Origin: Methanosarcinaceae archaeon
GTDB taxonomy: Archaea; Halobacteriota; Methanosarcinia; Methanosarcinales; Methanosarcinaceae
Reading direction: 5' to 3'
Assembly (NCBI GenBank): GCA_020055655.1
Contig: JAIPUR010000005.1
Location: 62,001-126,000, forward strand
DNA: 64,000 bases
Shown: positions 16,705 to 26,066 of the stretch, piece by piece
How positions within the stretch are numbered: the stretch's first letter is position 1
How the letters are laid out: each line of letters opens with the position of its first letter
Translations under genes and position numbers: made by a program
The notes under the pieces: generated by a model
What the model saw: the letters and a program-made list of their open reading frames with translations, nothing else
The model's database searches: none
What the model was told of the DNA's origin: nothing

Positions 16705-17331
16705 TCAGAAATACTTCAATAGATCATCTCTTTTTGCAGAATGCAAACGCTGCCTTATAAGCGATTTAAGAGGTCTTATATTCCCTTTTTTAGCACTGAT
16801 AGGAGCGAATCTATCAAGCCATTGTTTCCATGGTGGAAGCATACCAAGCTTTTCAACTATGCCATCTATGCTAGAGTCCATATTCTTCTCTTTCATCTTA
16901 TCGGTCTTGTTCACTGCAATAACGGTGTCAATACCCATTTCCTGCAGGAAAGCATAAAGTTCAAGGTCCACAGGAATCTCATTTCGGGCTTCCCATCTTT
17001 CCACAAGCTCCACAAAAACAGAGCCATCAATTATCATTACTGCGAGATTGATACGGTCTGGGTTATCTTCTATATACCTTACGATCTGGTTCTTAACAGT
17101 ATCCTGCTTGTATTCATTAACACCACTCATAAAACCAAATCCAGGCATATCAGTTATAAGAAGATCAGAAAAACGTATATGAGTAGGTTTTAAAGTTACA
17201 CCTGGTCGTTTACCAACCTTTACTTTCTTACCAGTGATCTCACGGATAAGAGTAGACTTTCCTACATTCGAGCGTCCCACAAAAAGGATCTCATAATTAG
17301 CACCCTGCGTAGGGTCTTCATTTCTCGCCAT
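16705..17331 (-). CDS. engB: EngB-type GTPase
   Basis: 208 residues with all TRAFAC GTPase motifs: G1 GRSNVGKST (about 17-25), G3 DMPGFG, G4 NKTDK and G5 SAKKG. EngB/YihA GTPases assist assembly of the large ribosomal subunit in bacteria; archaeal members are presumed to act in ribosome assembly too. The start overlaps the 3' end of the upstream DHH gene by 14 nt, so translation is probably coupled. Confidence 0.9.
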   Translation of the reverse strand: MARNEDPTQGANYEILFVGRSNVGKSTLIREITGKKVKVGKRPGVTLKPTHIRFSDLLITDMPGFGFMSGVNEYKQDTVKNQIVRYIEDNPDRINLAVMIIDGSVFVELVERWEARNEIPVDLELYAFLQEMGIDTVIAVNKTDKMKEKNMDSSIDGIVEKLGMLPPWKQWLDRFAPISAKKGNIRPLKSLIRQRLHSAKRDDLLKYF

Positions 17332-18325
17332 TTTTAATCAAGCGTATATTATGCTTTTCCCTGCTTATAGCCTTATCCAGTTCACGCAAAAAATCCTCAA
17401 AGGACTCTCGTGGAATTCTTGCACCCGCTGCAGAAGCATGACCACCACCAGTGCCACCAAATTTAGGAGCAACTTCACGCAATATCATATTCAGGTCAGC
17501 TGTATCCCTCGATCTTAAACTCATATCGTATACATGCTTCCTGTGACGATATTCAGCAGCCAGACCAACATCCTTCATACCTGACGAAGCAGCATATATC
17601 GCTGACTTGGACATATACCCTTTAGGGTCCACCACATAGGCAATATTATCAAGGGTCTTAACTTGCTTCTTGACCCTATGCCTCAGATTCTCTTCCAGTT
17701 TTGAGCCCATTTGAGCAAAATGTAGTATATCATGTATCTCAGATAGAATGATATTGCGTGAAAGGGGATACAATAATTTCCTCTTAAAATCATAGTCCCT
17801 ACCAGCAAATATCAGTGCCTGAATAAGAGTGCCGGCCTGGAAATAAAGACTACGCATATCCCAGTCCAATGTCCATTTCTTTATAGATGGAGTGTCATTG
17901 TAATAATCACCAATAGCACCGTAGATTGCAACCCTGCGCATATCCCTGTTAAGTCTTTTTTCAAGAACCTTGTAAGTAAGTTCTGAGGCACATACATTTG
18001 TATCATGATACAACCAATCAACATCAATACACTTTCCAGGTAAAGGATGATGATCAGTATAGAACATATTTGAATTCTCAGCAAGTTCTCCAAGCCTCTC
18101 ATACAGATTAGAACACAGGCGCTCATCAATAGCAATGTCGCAAATAATTATATTCTTGTAGTCATCTGCGACCCTCAGGTCATCAACTACACCCACAGGA
18201 GAAGTAAAATAAACATCAGATTCAGGATAAGCACATTTTGCAATGGCACCACAACACACACCGTCAGAGTCACCATGTGTCAGGATAAGAGTTTCGTGCT
18301 TTTTTACTAATTTTGAATGCGCCAT
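17318..18325 (-). CDS. DHH/DHHA1-family phosphoesterase
   Basis: 335 residues. Motif I is THGDSDGVCCGAIAK, motif III is the signature TDHHPLPG, and the C-terminal DHHA1 domain has FGGTGGGHASAAGARIPRE. This combination is typical of archaeal RecJ-like or NrnA-like nucleases that use manganese to cleave short or single-stranded nucleic acid. The exact substrate cannot be told. It is co-transcribed with engB, which it overlaps. Confidence 0.88.
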   Translation of the reverse strand: MAHSKLVKKHETLILTHGDSDGVCCGAIAKCAYPESDVYFTSPVGVVDDLRVADDYKNIIICDIAIDERLCSNLYERLGELAENSNMFYTDHHPLPGKCIDVDWLYHDTNVCASELTYKVLEKRLNRDMRRVAIYGAIGDYYNDTPSIKKWTLDWDMRSLYFQAGTLIQALIFAGRDYDFKRKLLYPLSRNIILSEIHDILHFAQMGSKLEENLRHRVKKQVKTLDNIAYVVDPKGYMSKSAIYAASSGMKDVGLAAEYRHRKHVYDMSLRSRDTADLNMILREVAPKFGGTGGGHASAAGARIPRESFEDFLRELDKAISREKHNIRLIKNGEK

Positions 18326-18454
18326 ATTGATCCCGTTCCCCCTAAATGGAATGAATGAAATGATTCCAAAGAAATTAGCTATTATATATAGAACATAAGC
18401 AATATTCTACTTTTCTATCAATTTACATATATATGGCAGCTATCATGATTTATC

Positions 18455-19783
18455 TTATTTATCCTCATCACTTGAAAAAAAGCCTTTTATGTAATCTATT
18501 AGATCGAAAACAGGTTGAAAAAGACCGTGCTCCTCTTTTTCAATTTCAATTGAATCAAAAGCTGATTCATTATTATAATCTGATTCAATACTACCTCCAT
18601 AGACTTCATTACTGGAATCAGAAGTATCGTTTAAATATTCCAGGTATTCATCATCAAGGTCGGAATCCAAATTATCCGATCCATCACCTACATTAAGCAC
18701 ATACCTACTTGAGTACATCAGGCCTTCATACCCTTTAGAATCAATAAATCTTGCTTTTGCTGAAGGAACGATTATCCGTCCTTCTTTATCCATACGCATG
18801 GAATAATTTATAGACAAATTGTCCCCTGGATGAAATACCTTGGATAAAACAAGATCACCATCCAGCAATACACCACCTTCAGGAAGTTCATCAGTAAATG
18901 ATACATGTGCTGCCCTATCACCATCGTTACTTAAACTGATATTAACATTGATCACATCATTGACCGCTACTACATCAGAAGACATGCTTTTTTTAACATT
19001 TATTAATGGGCCATGTACGATCAATTCAGACCCGTTCAGAAATTTGCTATGCAAACGACCCTCATCGTTAACCAGAACCTGAGTTCCAGAAATATTATAA
19101 GTTCCGGGTTTCAGAGCTTTCAAAGAATATTGATAAGTCCTTTTTCCATAAGCATCCAGAGAAAAATTCCAGTTGATATTAGCATCAGGATCAAAAATAA
19201 GTTCATCAGGAATATCCTGTATTACACTTATAGACTCAAGCTGATCACTGCCCCGGTTTTCAATAACTATATCAACATTCGCCCGTTCATCGATATATAT
19301 TTCATTGGTTCTTTTTTCTTCTACTGAAATAGTGGCGTCGATCCATTTCACAACGGGAGCAATATGAACATCTTCTTTTGAAATTGAAACACTTATTGTA
19401 GCATAAGGTGTAGGGATATCATTTCCTGTGACAACTTCCAGTACAGAGATATTTATCCTATCATCAAAATTCTTATAATCGGAAATGTCAGAATTATTCA
19501 AAGCGAGTATTGTACTCCATGATTCTGAACGATTTGTTAATACAGACAACACAACATAATCATTATCAGAATCAAAGGCCTTTGATGGGGAAAAGTCTAC
19601 AGCATTTATCAAATAACTGCTGCTGTTGACCTCATCCCCCCAATAAAGAGTATATTCCTCTGCATCAAGCCATTCCAGATCATCATCCGAAGATGTATCT
19701 GAATTCGACTCTGCCCCTGCAAAACCACATAGACAGATAGTTACCATTAACAGGCAGATCAGCTTGGTCAAAATTTGATTCAT
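18455..19783 (-). CDS. COG1361-type secreted surface protein
   Basis: 442 residues. An N-terminal signal peptide (LICLLMVTICLCGFAGA) leads into DDDLEWLDAEEYTLYWGDEV, a start shared with the upstream gene (DDIEWEDD...GTLGWGGTL). Two or three Ig-like repeats of the COG1361/DUF11 type follow (ERTNEIYIDERANVDIVIEN; VKKSMSSDVVAVNDVINVNI). The acidic C-terminus lacks an obvious PGF-CTERM anchor, unlike the paralogue. It is probably part of the cell surface. It is the last gene of an operon with the paralogue, a small protein and a KaiC-like ATPase. Confidence 0.75.
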   Translation of the reverse strand: MNQILTKLICLLMVTICLCGFAGAESNSDTSSDDDLEWLDAEEYTLYWGDEVNSSSYLINAVDFSPSKAFDSDNDYVVLSVLTNRSESWSTILALNNSDISDYKNFDDRINISVLEVVTGNDIPTPYATISVSISKEDVHIAPVVKWIDATISVEEKRTNEIYIDERANVDIVIENRGSDQLESISVIQDIPDELIFDPDANINWNFSLDAYGKRTYQYSLKALKPGTYNISGTQVLVNDEGRLHSKFLNGSELIVHGPLINVKKSMSSDVVAVNDVINVNISLSNDGDRAAHVSFTDELPEGGVLLDGDLVLSKVFHPGDNLSINYSMRMDKEGRIIVPSAKARFIDSKGYEGLMYSSRYVLNVGDGSDNLDSDLDDEYLEYLNDTSDSSNEVYGGSIESDYNNESAFDSIEIEKEEHGLFQPVFDLIDYIKGFFSSDEDK

Positions 19784-19807
19784 GGATTCTATAAAAATAT
19801 AATTCGA

Positions 19808-21421
19808 TTACTGCTTATTCTGGCGTTTTGATATAAAGTACACACAACCCAAAACAAAAACTAACATAATTCCTTCGAATCCGGGCTGAACCCTTTCTTC
19901 AACTTCAGGATCCGCATAATTACCAGAATCAGCTGATGCAGTTCCTGATGAGGAAGAACTATCTGAATTACCGGAATTTGTATCTGGTTCTGCAATAGTA
20001 TCTACTGCATTGTGATCTACCACAGATAGCACAGGCATATTAGATATTTTTTCACCCTTATATTCTTCCAGATCTATGAATGATCCAGTTGTAGCTGGTA
20101 ATTTGAAATCACCGACCTCTTTTGTTCTAATCACATACGAATAAGTATGTCTTTGTCTAGGATTTACGACGTCTTTAAAGTTCATATTCCCGCTGACAAA
20201 GGAGACTGTTTCAGGCAATGTTTCTGAAGTAGTTACACTTGCCCCGTGTGTGCCTGTATTTTCTACATTGACCGTCACTTTCACCTGATCACCTACATTG
20301 ACAGTTGAAGGACTGACAGACTTAGTAATAACAATTACAGGACCTTCAACCTCTATTGAAGGAGTTTCTGAAATAAATGTCTGCAATTTACCATTCGGAT
20401 CAGTATACTGCGCAGTCAGTTTCGGAACACTATATTCACCTGTTTTATAAGGCTTTAAAGTATAATCGAAAACTTTGGTCTTAGTCTCCCCTGGAGAAAA
20501 AGAAAGAGTAAGCTGTTGATTAACATTATCCTGCAACTCAAGATGCTCAATTATGGGATTATCTACAGTAACTGAATTCAAGCTGTATATACCATTATTC
20601 CATATACTGACCGAAACATGAGCAGTTTCATCCATATATATCTCTTCGGTGATAGATTTAGTAATAACAAGTTCAGCTGCTGGTTCTATAGTAAGCTTTT
20701 TCTTTTCGCTGTCTTCGTTGTAATCATCATTAATGTCCATGGACTTGGTTGTTACTTTAAGATCGATGTCAGTTTCTTCCCAGTAGTGAGGTATTTTCAA
20801 TTTGACCTCTATTGGATCGAGTACTTCATCTTCATCAATAGAAATAAAATGATGTTTTAGATCACCATCGACAAGTTCCATACCTACAGGATCGATCTCA
20901 AGGTCCATTTCATAAGCTTTAGCATCCCCTTCATTTTCAATATCAATGGTGGCACTTATATAAGGATAGGAAATTGTCCTTGGATCATAAGTGCTGTCAT
21001 CATCATCAACTTCGATCTCGATCCTCATTTCAGGAATTCCACGTTTGTAGACTTTTACAACTGCAGTTGGATCTTCCATGTTGCCAGTCCAATCATCTAT
21101 ATTCAGAGTGACTTTGTCCAGATATGCACGAATATCCTTGCCATTGGATTCATCCCTATAGATGACACTCTGACCTACCTTCACAGGAGATATTTCTTTT
21201 ATAACCCCGTTTTGAGAAATACTGATGCTCACGAATCCTTCAGTGTTGAAATCTTCTACCCTTATCAGATAGTTATCTGATGTCAGCGTGCCTCCCCAGC
21301 CCAGAGTACCGCTAGTATCCGCATCATCTTCCCACTCAATATCATCTTTGTCATAAGCTGATGCAAATGAGCATGACAAGAAAAGAAGAATTAAGCATAT
21401 GAAAATCGTTCTTTTAAACAT
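19808..21421 (-). CDS. COG1361-type surface protein with PGF-CTERM anchor
   Basis: 537 residues. A signal peptide (IFICLILLFLSCSFASA) is followed by a beta-rich domain and at least two COG1361/DUF11-type repeats, for example VITKSVSPSTVNVGDQVKVT. A Ser/Asp-rich linker leads to QPGFEGIMLVFVLGCVYF and a basic end, which is the PGF-CTERM signal processed by archaeosortase A to a lipid anchor. It is 24 nt upstream of its paralogue and shares its N-terminal domain, so they may form a surface pair. Confidence 0.82.
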   Translation of the reverse strand: MFKRTIFICLILLFLSCSFASAYDKDDIEWEDDADTSGTLGWGGTLTSDNYLIRVEDFNTEGFVSISISQNGVIKEISPVKVGQSVIYRDESNGKDIRAYLDKVTLNIDDWTGNMEDPTAVVKVYKRGIPEMRIEIEVDDDDSTYDPRTISYPYISATIDIENEGDAKAYEMDLEIDPVGMELVDGDLKHHFISIDEDEVLDPIEVKLKIPHYWEETDIDLKVTTKSMDINDDYNEDSEKKKLTIEPAAELVITKSITEEIYMDETAHVSVSIWNNGIYSLNSVTVDNPIIEHLELQDNVNQQLTLSFSPGETKTKVFDYTLKPYKTGEYSVPKLTAQYTDPNGKLQTFISETPSIEVEGPVIVITKSVSPSTVNVGDQVKVTVNVENTGTHGASVTTSETLPETVSFVSGNMNFKDVVNPRQRHTYSYVIRTKEVGDFKLPATTGSFIDLEEYKGEKISNMPVLSVVDHNAVDTIAEPDTNSGNSDSSSSSGTASADSGNYADPEVEERVQPGFEGIMLVFVLGCVYFISKRQNKQ

Positions 21422-21482
21422 AACTGGACCTCTATTTGAAATAATTATTATGAGAATATAGTTTGGAATTGATTATTTGGCT

Positions 21483-21968
21483 TTAAAGATTCGGACCTCT
21501 TGTTTGAGTGGGTTTTTCAATTGATTTAATTCTTGAAGTTGACTTTGGAAGAGCAGTCATGGAAGGTTTTTGTATGGGGCCTACCCTGTTGTCATAAGCA
21601 AATATTTGAACCCCATATCCCGAATCCATTTTACTTTCATATTTTTTGTTCGAGGGAGAGGGATCAATTTCTGATCTTTTTTGTTGCATATCAGCCTCTT
21701 TTTTGGAAAAACCGCTTTTAACATCCCTTTCCTTTGCTCTGGCTCCTTCTTCTTTACCTTTTTTGTAAGTATCGATAACAATTGATCCTAATCCGGCTTC
21801 CTTGGCCAGGTCTTCCAACATAGAGTACTGCTCACTTACCCACCCTATCTCTGAGTGTTTGTGATAACCAACCTCAAAGCCAAGATCATAAGAACCTTTT
21901 TTAATCTCTTCTATTTCAGAATGAGTGAGTTGAGTGTCTGTTTCTTTTTTCTGAAAGAATCTAACCAT
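21483..21968 (-). CDS. Hypothetical cytoplasmic protein
   Basis: 161 residues, charged, with no signal or membrane helix. The N-terminal half is predicted helical (THSEIEEIKKGSYDLGFEVG), with short Gly-turn repeats like those of essential-protein-export Yae1-type motifs. The C-terminal half is low-complexity and Ser/Lys-rich. It starts 13 nt after the KaiC-like gene and precedes the surface-protein genes. No family was recognised. Confidence 0.65.
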   Translation of the reverse strand: MVRFFQKKETDTQLTHSEIEEIKKGSYDLGFEVGYHKHSEIGWVSEQYSMLEDLAKEAGLGSIVIDTYKKGKEEGARAKERDVKSGFSKKEADMQQKRSEIDPSPSNKKYESKMDSGYGVQIFAYDNRVGPIQKPSMTALPKSTSRIKSIEKPTQTRGPNL

Positions 21969-21981
21969 TATTCATACACCT

Positions 21982-22725
21982 CTAATCAAGGAGATCCTTT
22001 ATTGTCAATCCTTTATCAGTAAATTCAATATTACGTAAATTACAATCATGCTTTGTACCACGCATCTTAATGATCTGGATGGCACGTGTCATGGTTTTGT
22101 CGTACAGGAAGTTGTGCATAAAAATTACACCATGAGCAGCAAATTGTTCAGTTGAGTAAGCCGTTGGTTCTGTCATTTCAGATATTAGGATAGTAGTGCA
22201 TCCCAGCTTCTTGAGATTTCGTATAAATCTACTCATTTCTTTTTCCTGAAGAGAAGAATCTTTGGAAGTAAATCTGATAGCAGAAACCGAATCAATTACA
22301 AGCCTTTTTACATCATACTCAGCCACATAAGCAGCTATTTCTTTGAAAACAGTTGCAGGTGAAGGTGCTTCATTATCAGCTGCTGAGCGGCCAACCTCAT
22401 ATTCAGGAGTGACATACTCATTGAACTCATCCATAAACCCATATTCCATCCGCGGACCAAGATCAGCAAATAATAACTTTTGCATTTTGACCAAGGTCAT
22501 TACGTTCATTGAATAATTAGACATATCATTGATGATATTCTGTGGGCTTTCAAGTAAACTCACATATAGGCCCACTTCACCAAATGCTGCCCCTTGTGCC
22601 AGATATTGTACACAGAATGTTGTTTTACCACAACCTGGTGGTCCACTTACCAGATAAACACGTTCTGCCAGCAACCCGCCTTGCACAAGGTCATCAAATC
22701 CATCTACTCCGGTTTGTATTCTCAT
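21982..22725 (-). CDS. KaiC/RAD55-like RecA-family ATPase
   Basis: 247 residues, a single RecA-like domain: GVDGFDDLVQGG, Walker A VSGPPGCGKTTFCVQYLAQG and Walker B VKRLVIDSVSAIRF, ending in the usual TDKGLTI strand. Archaeal KaiC-like single-domain proteins act in signalling or in assembly of surface appendages. Here it leads an operon with one small soluble protein and two COG1361 surface proteins, suggesting control or assembly of that surface structure. It is not a FlaH, since no archaellum genes are near. Confidence 0.85.
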   Translation of the reverse strand: MRIQTGVDGFDDLVQGGLLAERVYLVSGPPGCGKTTFCVQYLAQGAAFGEVGLYVSLLESPQNIINDMSNYSMNVMTLVKMQKLLFADLGPRMEYGFMDEFNEYVTPEYEVGRSAADNEAPSPATVFKEIAAYVAEYDVKRLVIDSVSAIRFTSKDSSLQEKEMSRFIRNLKKLGCTTILISEMTEPTAYSTEQFAAHGVIFMHNFLYDKTMTRAIQIIKMRGTKHDCNLRNIEFTDKGLTIKDLLD

Positions 22726-22876
22726 AAAATGCCCTCATTTGTATAATAATATTAGTATTAATTACATCATACATATATTTTACTTTTATTATTAACATCA
22801 TATTATACATTAGCTATCTATAAATATATCGCCAAAATGCGACAGATTGAAATTACTTGAAAAAATACCTTAAAAC

Positions 22877-23617
22877 ATGGAACTTTATGATGTTATTGCG
22901 GTTTTGGAAAAAATAGCCCCACCTGAACTTGCAGAAGAATTCGATCATGGAAGGATCGGACTAACACTCGGATCAAATAAACAGATCAATAAAATAGTAG
23001 TGGCACTCGATCCTACAGAATACGTAATTAAAAGAGCTGCACAGATAGATGCTGACCTTCTGATCACACACCACACACTAATATTTAATTCGATCAATCT
23101 CATTCCAAAAGGTCTGGCGGATATTCTTAAAATTGCTCTTGATAACGAGATAGCCCTTTACTCAATGCACAGCAATTTTGACAAAGCAAAAGGTGGCATC
23201 AATGACGTGCTGGCAAAAAGACTTGGGCTATCTAATATAGAAGACTGTGAAATTGGAAGAATCGGAACAATAGATCCATGCTCTGCTGATACCTTTGCTA
23301 ATCACGTTGCAAAAAGCCTGGGTACCCACATACAATTCACCGGCAAAAAAGATGAAATCCGAAAAGTTATGGTTTTTGGAGGGAGTGGATTCAGGAATGA
23401 ATACCTTGAGTTCGCAAAGGAAAATGATGTTGATGCATATGTATCAGCTGAATTGAAACATGATATCATTCGCTCATGGGAAAATATGATGCTTGTAGAT
23501 GCCACACATTACGCAACCGAGAATGCAGGAATGCAGGAATTATGTACTACACTTAAAGAAAAGCTAAAAATTGATGTTGAGTTTATAGAACATAATCCAC
23601 TTATTAAAACACTTTGA
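22877..23617 (+). CDS. Nif3-like dinuclear metal protein
   Basis: 246 residues of the Nif3/YbgI/GTP cyclohydrolase I type 2-like family. Metal ligands are in LLITHHTLIF (the HH pair), the SMHSNFDKAKGGIND segment, and near the C-terminus VDATHYATENAGM with His and Glu. The family forms hexamers with two metals per subunit; the substrate is uncertain. Its stop codon overlaps the ribosome site of the next small gene. Confidence 0.9.
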   Translation: MELYDVIAVLEKIAPPELAEEFDHGRIGLTLGSNKQINKIVVALDPTEYVIKRAAQIDADLLITHHTLIFNSINLIPKGLADILKIALDNEIALYSMHSNFDKAKGGINDVLAKRLGLSNIEDCEIGRIGTIDPCSADTFANHVAKSLGTHIQFTGKKDEIRKVMVFGGSGFRNEYLEFAKENDVDAYVSAELKHDIIRSWENMMLVDATHYATENAGMQELCTTLKEKLKIDVEFIEHNPLIKTL

Positions 23618-23623
23618 GGGAAA

Positions 23624-23788
23624 ATGCCAGAAAAGAAGGACATAAAGAAGGATGAGAGCATAACGGAAGAAGAACTGGAAAAAATGATGGAAGATGGGTT
23701 CAAATATAAAGAAAAGCCAAAACATCGGGGCCTTGGCAAATATGAAAGAACAGGCATATACAAAGGAGCTAATGTGAAAAAAGAATAA
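23624..23788 (+). CDS. Small conserved-looking basic protein of 54 residues
   Basis: The ATG at 23624 is preceded by TGAGGG, which overlaps the Nif3 stop, so translation is probably coupled. The product is highly charged: MPEKKDIKKDESITEEELEK, then a short segment KPKHRGLGKYERTGIYKGAN. The motif HRGLGKYERTGIYKG resembles the ends of small archaeal DUF-type proteins. The function is unknown. It ends 12 bases before the convergent trm56 gene. Confidence 0.65.
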   Translation: MPEKKDIKKDESITEEELEKMMEDGFKYKEKPKHRGLGKYERTGIYKGANVKKE

Positions 23789-23799
23789 ACATAGACTTG

Positions 23800-24333
23800 T
23801 TATTCTTGCCTGTGATCTATGACCTTTTTACCACATCCCATTGGAACAACTGTCAGTTCCCCACCTTCAAATGCATTGTTCAGTGCTTCATTTTCAGCAA
23901 TCCTATCCATGGTAACAGCAACTGCAGCAACCTCCGAATGAGGCTGGTTCCCAACGGCAACATTCCAGTCTGCCATTTCATATATTTCAAAGGGAACCTT
24001 TTCAGCTCCGACAACTATCATGAGCTTCTCACATTCTTTGATTTCAGGAACGGCATCTGGAAGATTTACACCATACATAGAAAGGTGACAGATTTTTCCG
24101 CCCTCATCCTTCCACTTTTTGATCTCAGATTTCCAGCTCACGTTGTTTTCAACATAGAAATTACCGCCCCATCTGTCTGCAACATCAACCAGATTACCAG
24201 AAAGTTTGGGATCATCTGATGCCAAGAGCATACCTTCAGCACCAAAAGCCCTGGCGGTCAACCCAACATGCGTGGTAATTCTTTTGTCCCTTTGTGGACG
24301 ATGACCAAGTCTTAAAATCACTATTCTATTCAT
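23800..24333 (-). CDS. tRNA (cytidine-56-2'-O)-methyltransferase Trm56
   Basis: 177 residues with the Trm56 signature LRLGHRPQRDKRITTHVGLT followed by ARAFGAEG, and the SPOUT knot motifs MIVVGAEKVPFEIYEMADWN and VGNQPHSEVAAVAV. The enzyme methylates the ribose of C56 in the T loop of archaeal tRNAs using SAM. Its length is usual for the family. It follows the AMP phosphorylase locus on the same strand, 15 nt downstream. Confidence 0.92.
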   Translation of the reverse strand: MNRIVILRLGHRPQRDKRITTHVGLTARAFGAEGMLLASDDPKLSGNLVDVADRWGGNFYVENNVSWKSEIKKWKDEGGKICHLSMYGVNLPDAVPEIKECEKLMIVVGAEKVPFEIYEMADWNVAVGNQPHSEVAAVAVTMDRIAENEALNNAFEGGELTVVPMGCGKKVIDHRQE

Positions 24334-24348
24334 TAATCCACCTGATGC

Positions 24349-25869
24349 TCAAACTTCGGTCACGTCAGCTACCTGCTCAATAAGCATGCCTTCAACAACT
24401 ATTGGAGGTATCTCTCTTGCACTTTTAAGCGCTTCAGCAAGCTTCTCCTCTTTCTCTGCATATATTGTTATCACAGGACCACCCTCCTCAACCATTTCAC
24501 CACGCTTTTTGTGGATCACAACGCCTGAACCTTTATCGTTTGGTGCACCGGCAAGTCTTGCGATCTGAACTATGCGTTTATTATCGAACTCTATGATGTA
24601 ACCATTTGCAGGTGCATTCACTTCAGCTGTGAACCCTCCAAGCTTAATGTCCTTTGAGGTCACAGTCGAATCTCCGCCCTGTATCTCAACAATTTCCTTG
24701 AACTTTGCAAGAGCTTTTCCGTTTTTCAAAGTTTCAAGTGCAAGTTCACGACCCTTTCCTTTTGCAGCAACTCCACCCATCTCCAGAAGCATTCCAGCCA
24801 AAGCAATGCTTTTCTCGATGAGACTGTTTGGTCCTTCCATAGATTCAAGAACTTTCAATGCTTCTATGACCTCAAGTCCAGGTCCTACAGTCCTGCCCAC
24901 AGGAGATGAACCATAGGTCAAAGCACAATCTATGTCCATTCCGAGGCGCTCACCAAGGCTTATGAGATCACGAGCAAGTTTTCTTCCGCTCTTCACATCA
25001 GGTATTTTAGTACCAAGACCCGTAGGAATATCCATTACAACTTTTTGAGCACCTACTGCGCCTTTTTTAGCCATAATAGATGCAAGAAGTTGACAATGAG
25101 GATCAATAGAAAGCGGATATTCGATTTTGATAAGTTTGTCATCAGCTGGTGCAATGTTGGTAGCTCCACCCCATACAATTACTCCACCTACTTTTTCAGT
25201 CATTTCCTTGATCTGAGCTGCTGTAAACTCAACAGGAGCAAGGATCTCCATCAAGTCTGCTGTTCCACCTGCACCTGTTATAGCCCGAGAGCTTGTTTTA
25301 GGTATAAGTAAGCCATTGGCTGCAATTATAGGTACAATTAGCAAAGTGATCTTGTTACCGGGCACGCCCCCAATTTAGGTCATATCCTTTATATTAGTAC
25401 TATCGAATTTTATTTGCTCACCTGTATCTATCATGGCTTTTGTGAGCCATTCAGTTTCATCCTCGGTCATATCGTTGATATAAGTAGCTGTGAGGAAAGC
25501 AGCCAGTTCTATATCATTGAGATTTTCTTCAACAATATCCCTAATCAGGTCATATATTTCATCCCTGCTCAGTTTTATCCCATCCATTACCTTTCTGATA
25601 ATGTAAGCAGATTTTGGCTTGTCTGCAGCTTCTACCTCTACGGTTTCAGTCCATTCCTTCTGAAGCTGCTCATGCACCTCATGATACAGGCCGATCATGC
25701 CTGGAGTTATCATATCCTCTGTGAAATCTACAATAGCAGTCAATGTAGTGTGATCTCTTATTCGCACCCTGTCGCCTTCATTCACTCCAAGTTCTTTTGC
25801 ATCAATGGTGTTTAGCACCACTTTATATTTACCTACTTTGATGTCTATTGGTTGTACTTTCAGCTGCAT
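24349..25869 (-). pseudogene. deoA: AMP phosphorylase interrupted by one TAA codon
   Basis: The first part (25869-25375, 164 codons) is the N-terminal archaeal domain plus the first helices of the catalytic domain. It ends in NIKDMT and TAA (25377-25375). Without any shift the same frame goes on with IGG, then [20 protein letters not shown] and [16 protein letters not shown], to 24349. In relatives this junction reads [12 protein letters not shown], so the TAA replaces the Ser of the phosphate-binding KHS motif (TCA to TAA is one change), and the K-H just before is also altered (DMT). Total length would be the normal 506 residues. The enzyme starts the AMP to ribulose-bisphosphate (Rubisco III) route. 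Restart at GTG 25365 is conceivable but would split the active site. Confidence 0.88.
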
Positions 25870-26066
25870 GATCTCACCTTTTTATTATACTGTGAAATGC
25901 GCCAACAAATAAATAACTTAACCTTTGTTAGCAAGAAAATCTAATCCAAGCTCGATAAACCTTGAGATATAGGCCGGGATAATTAGAGTTGAATCCACTA
26001 CAAGTTTTGAGCAGCTTTTTGTCTGCCTAAACATTGTATTTGCTTTTTTCGTGTTGAACAATGTAT

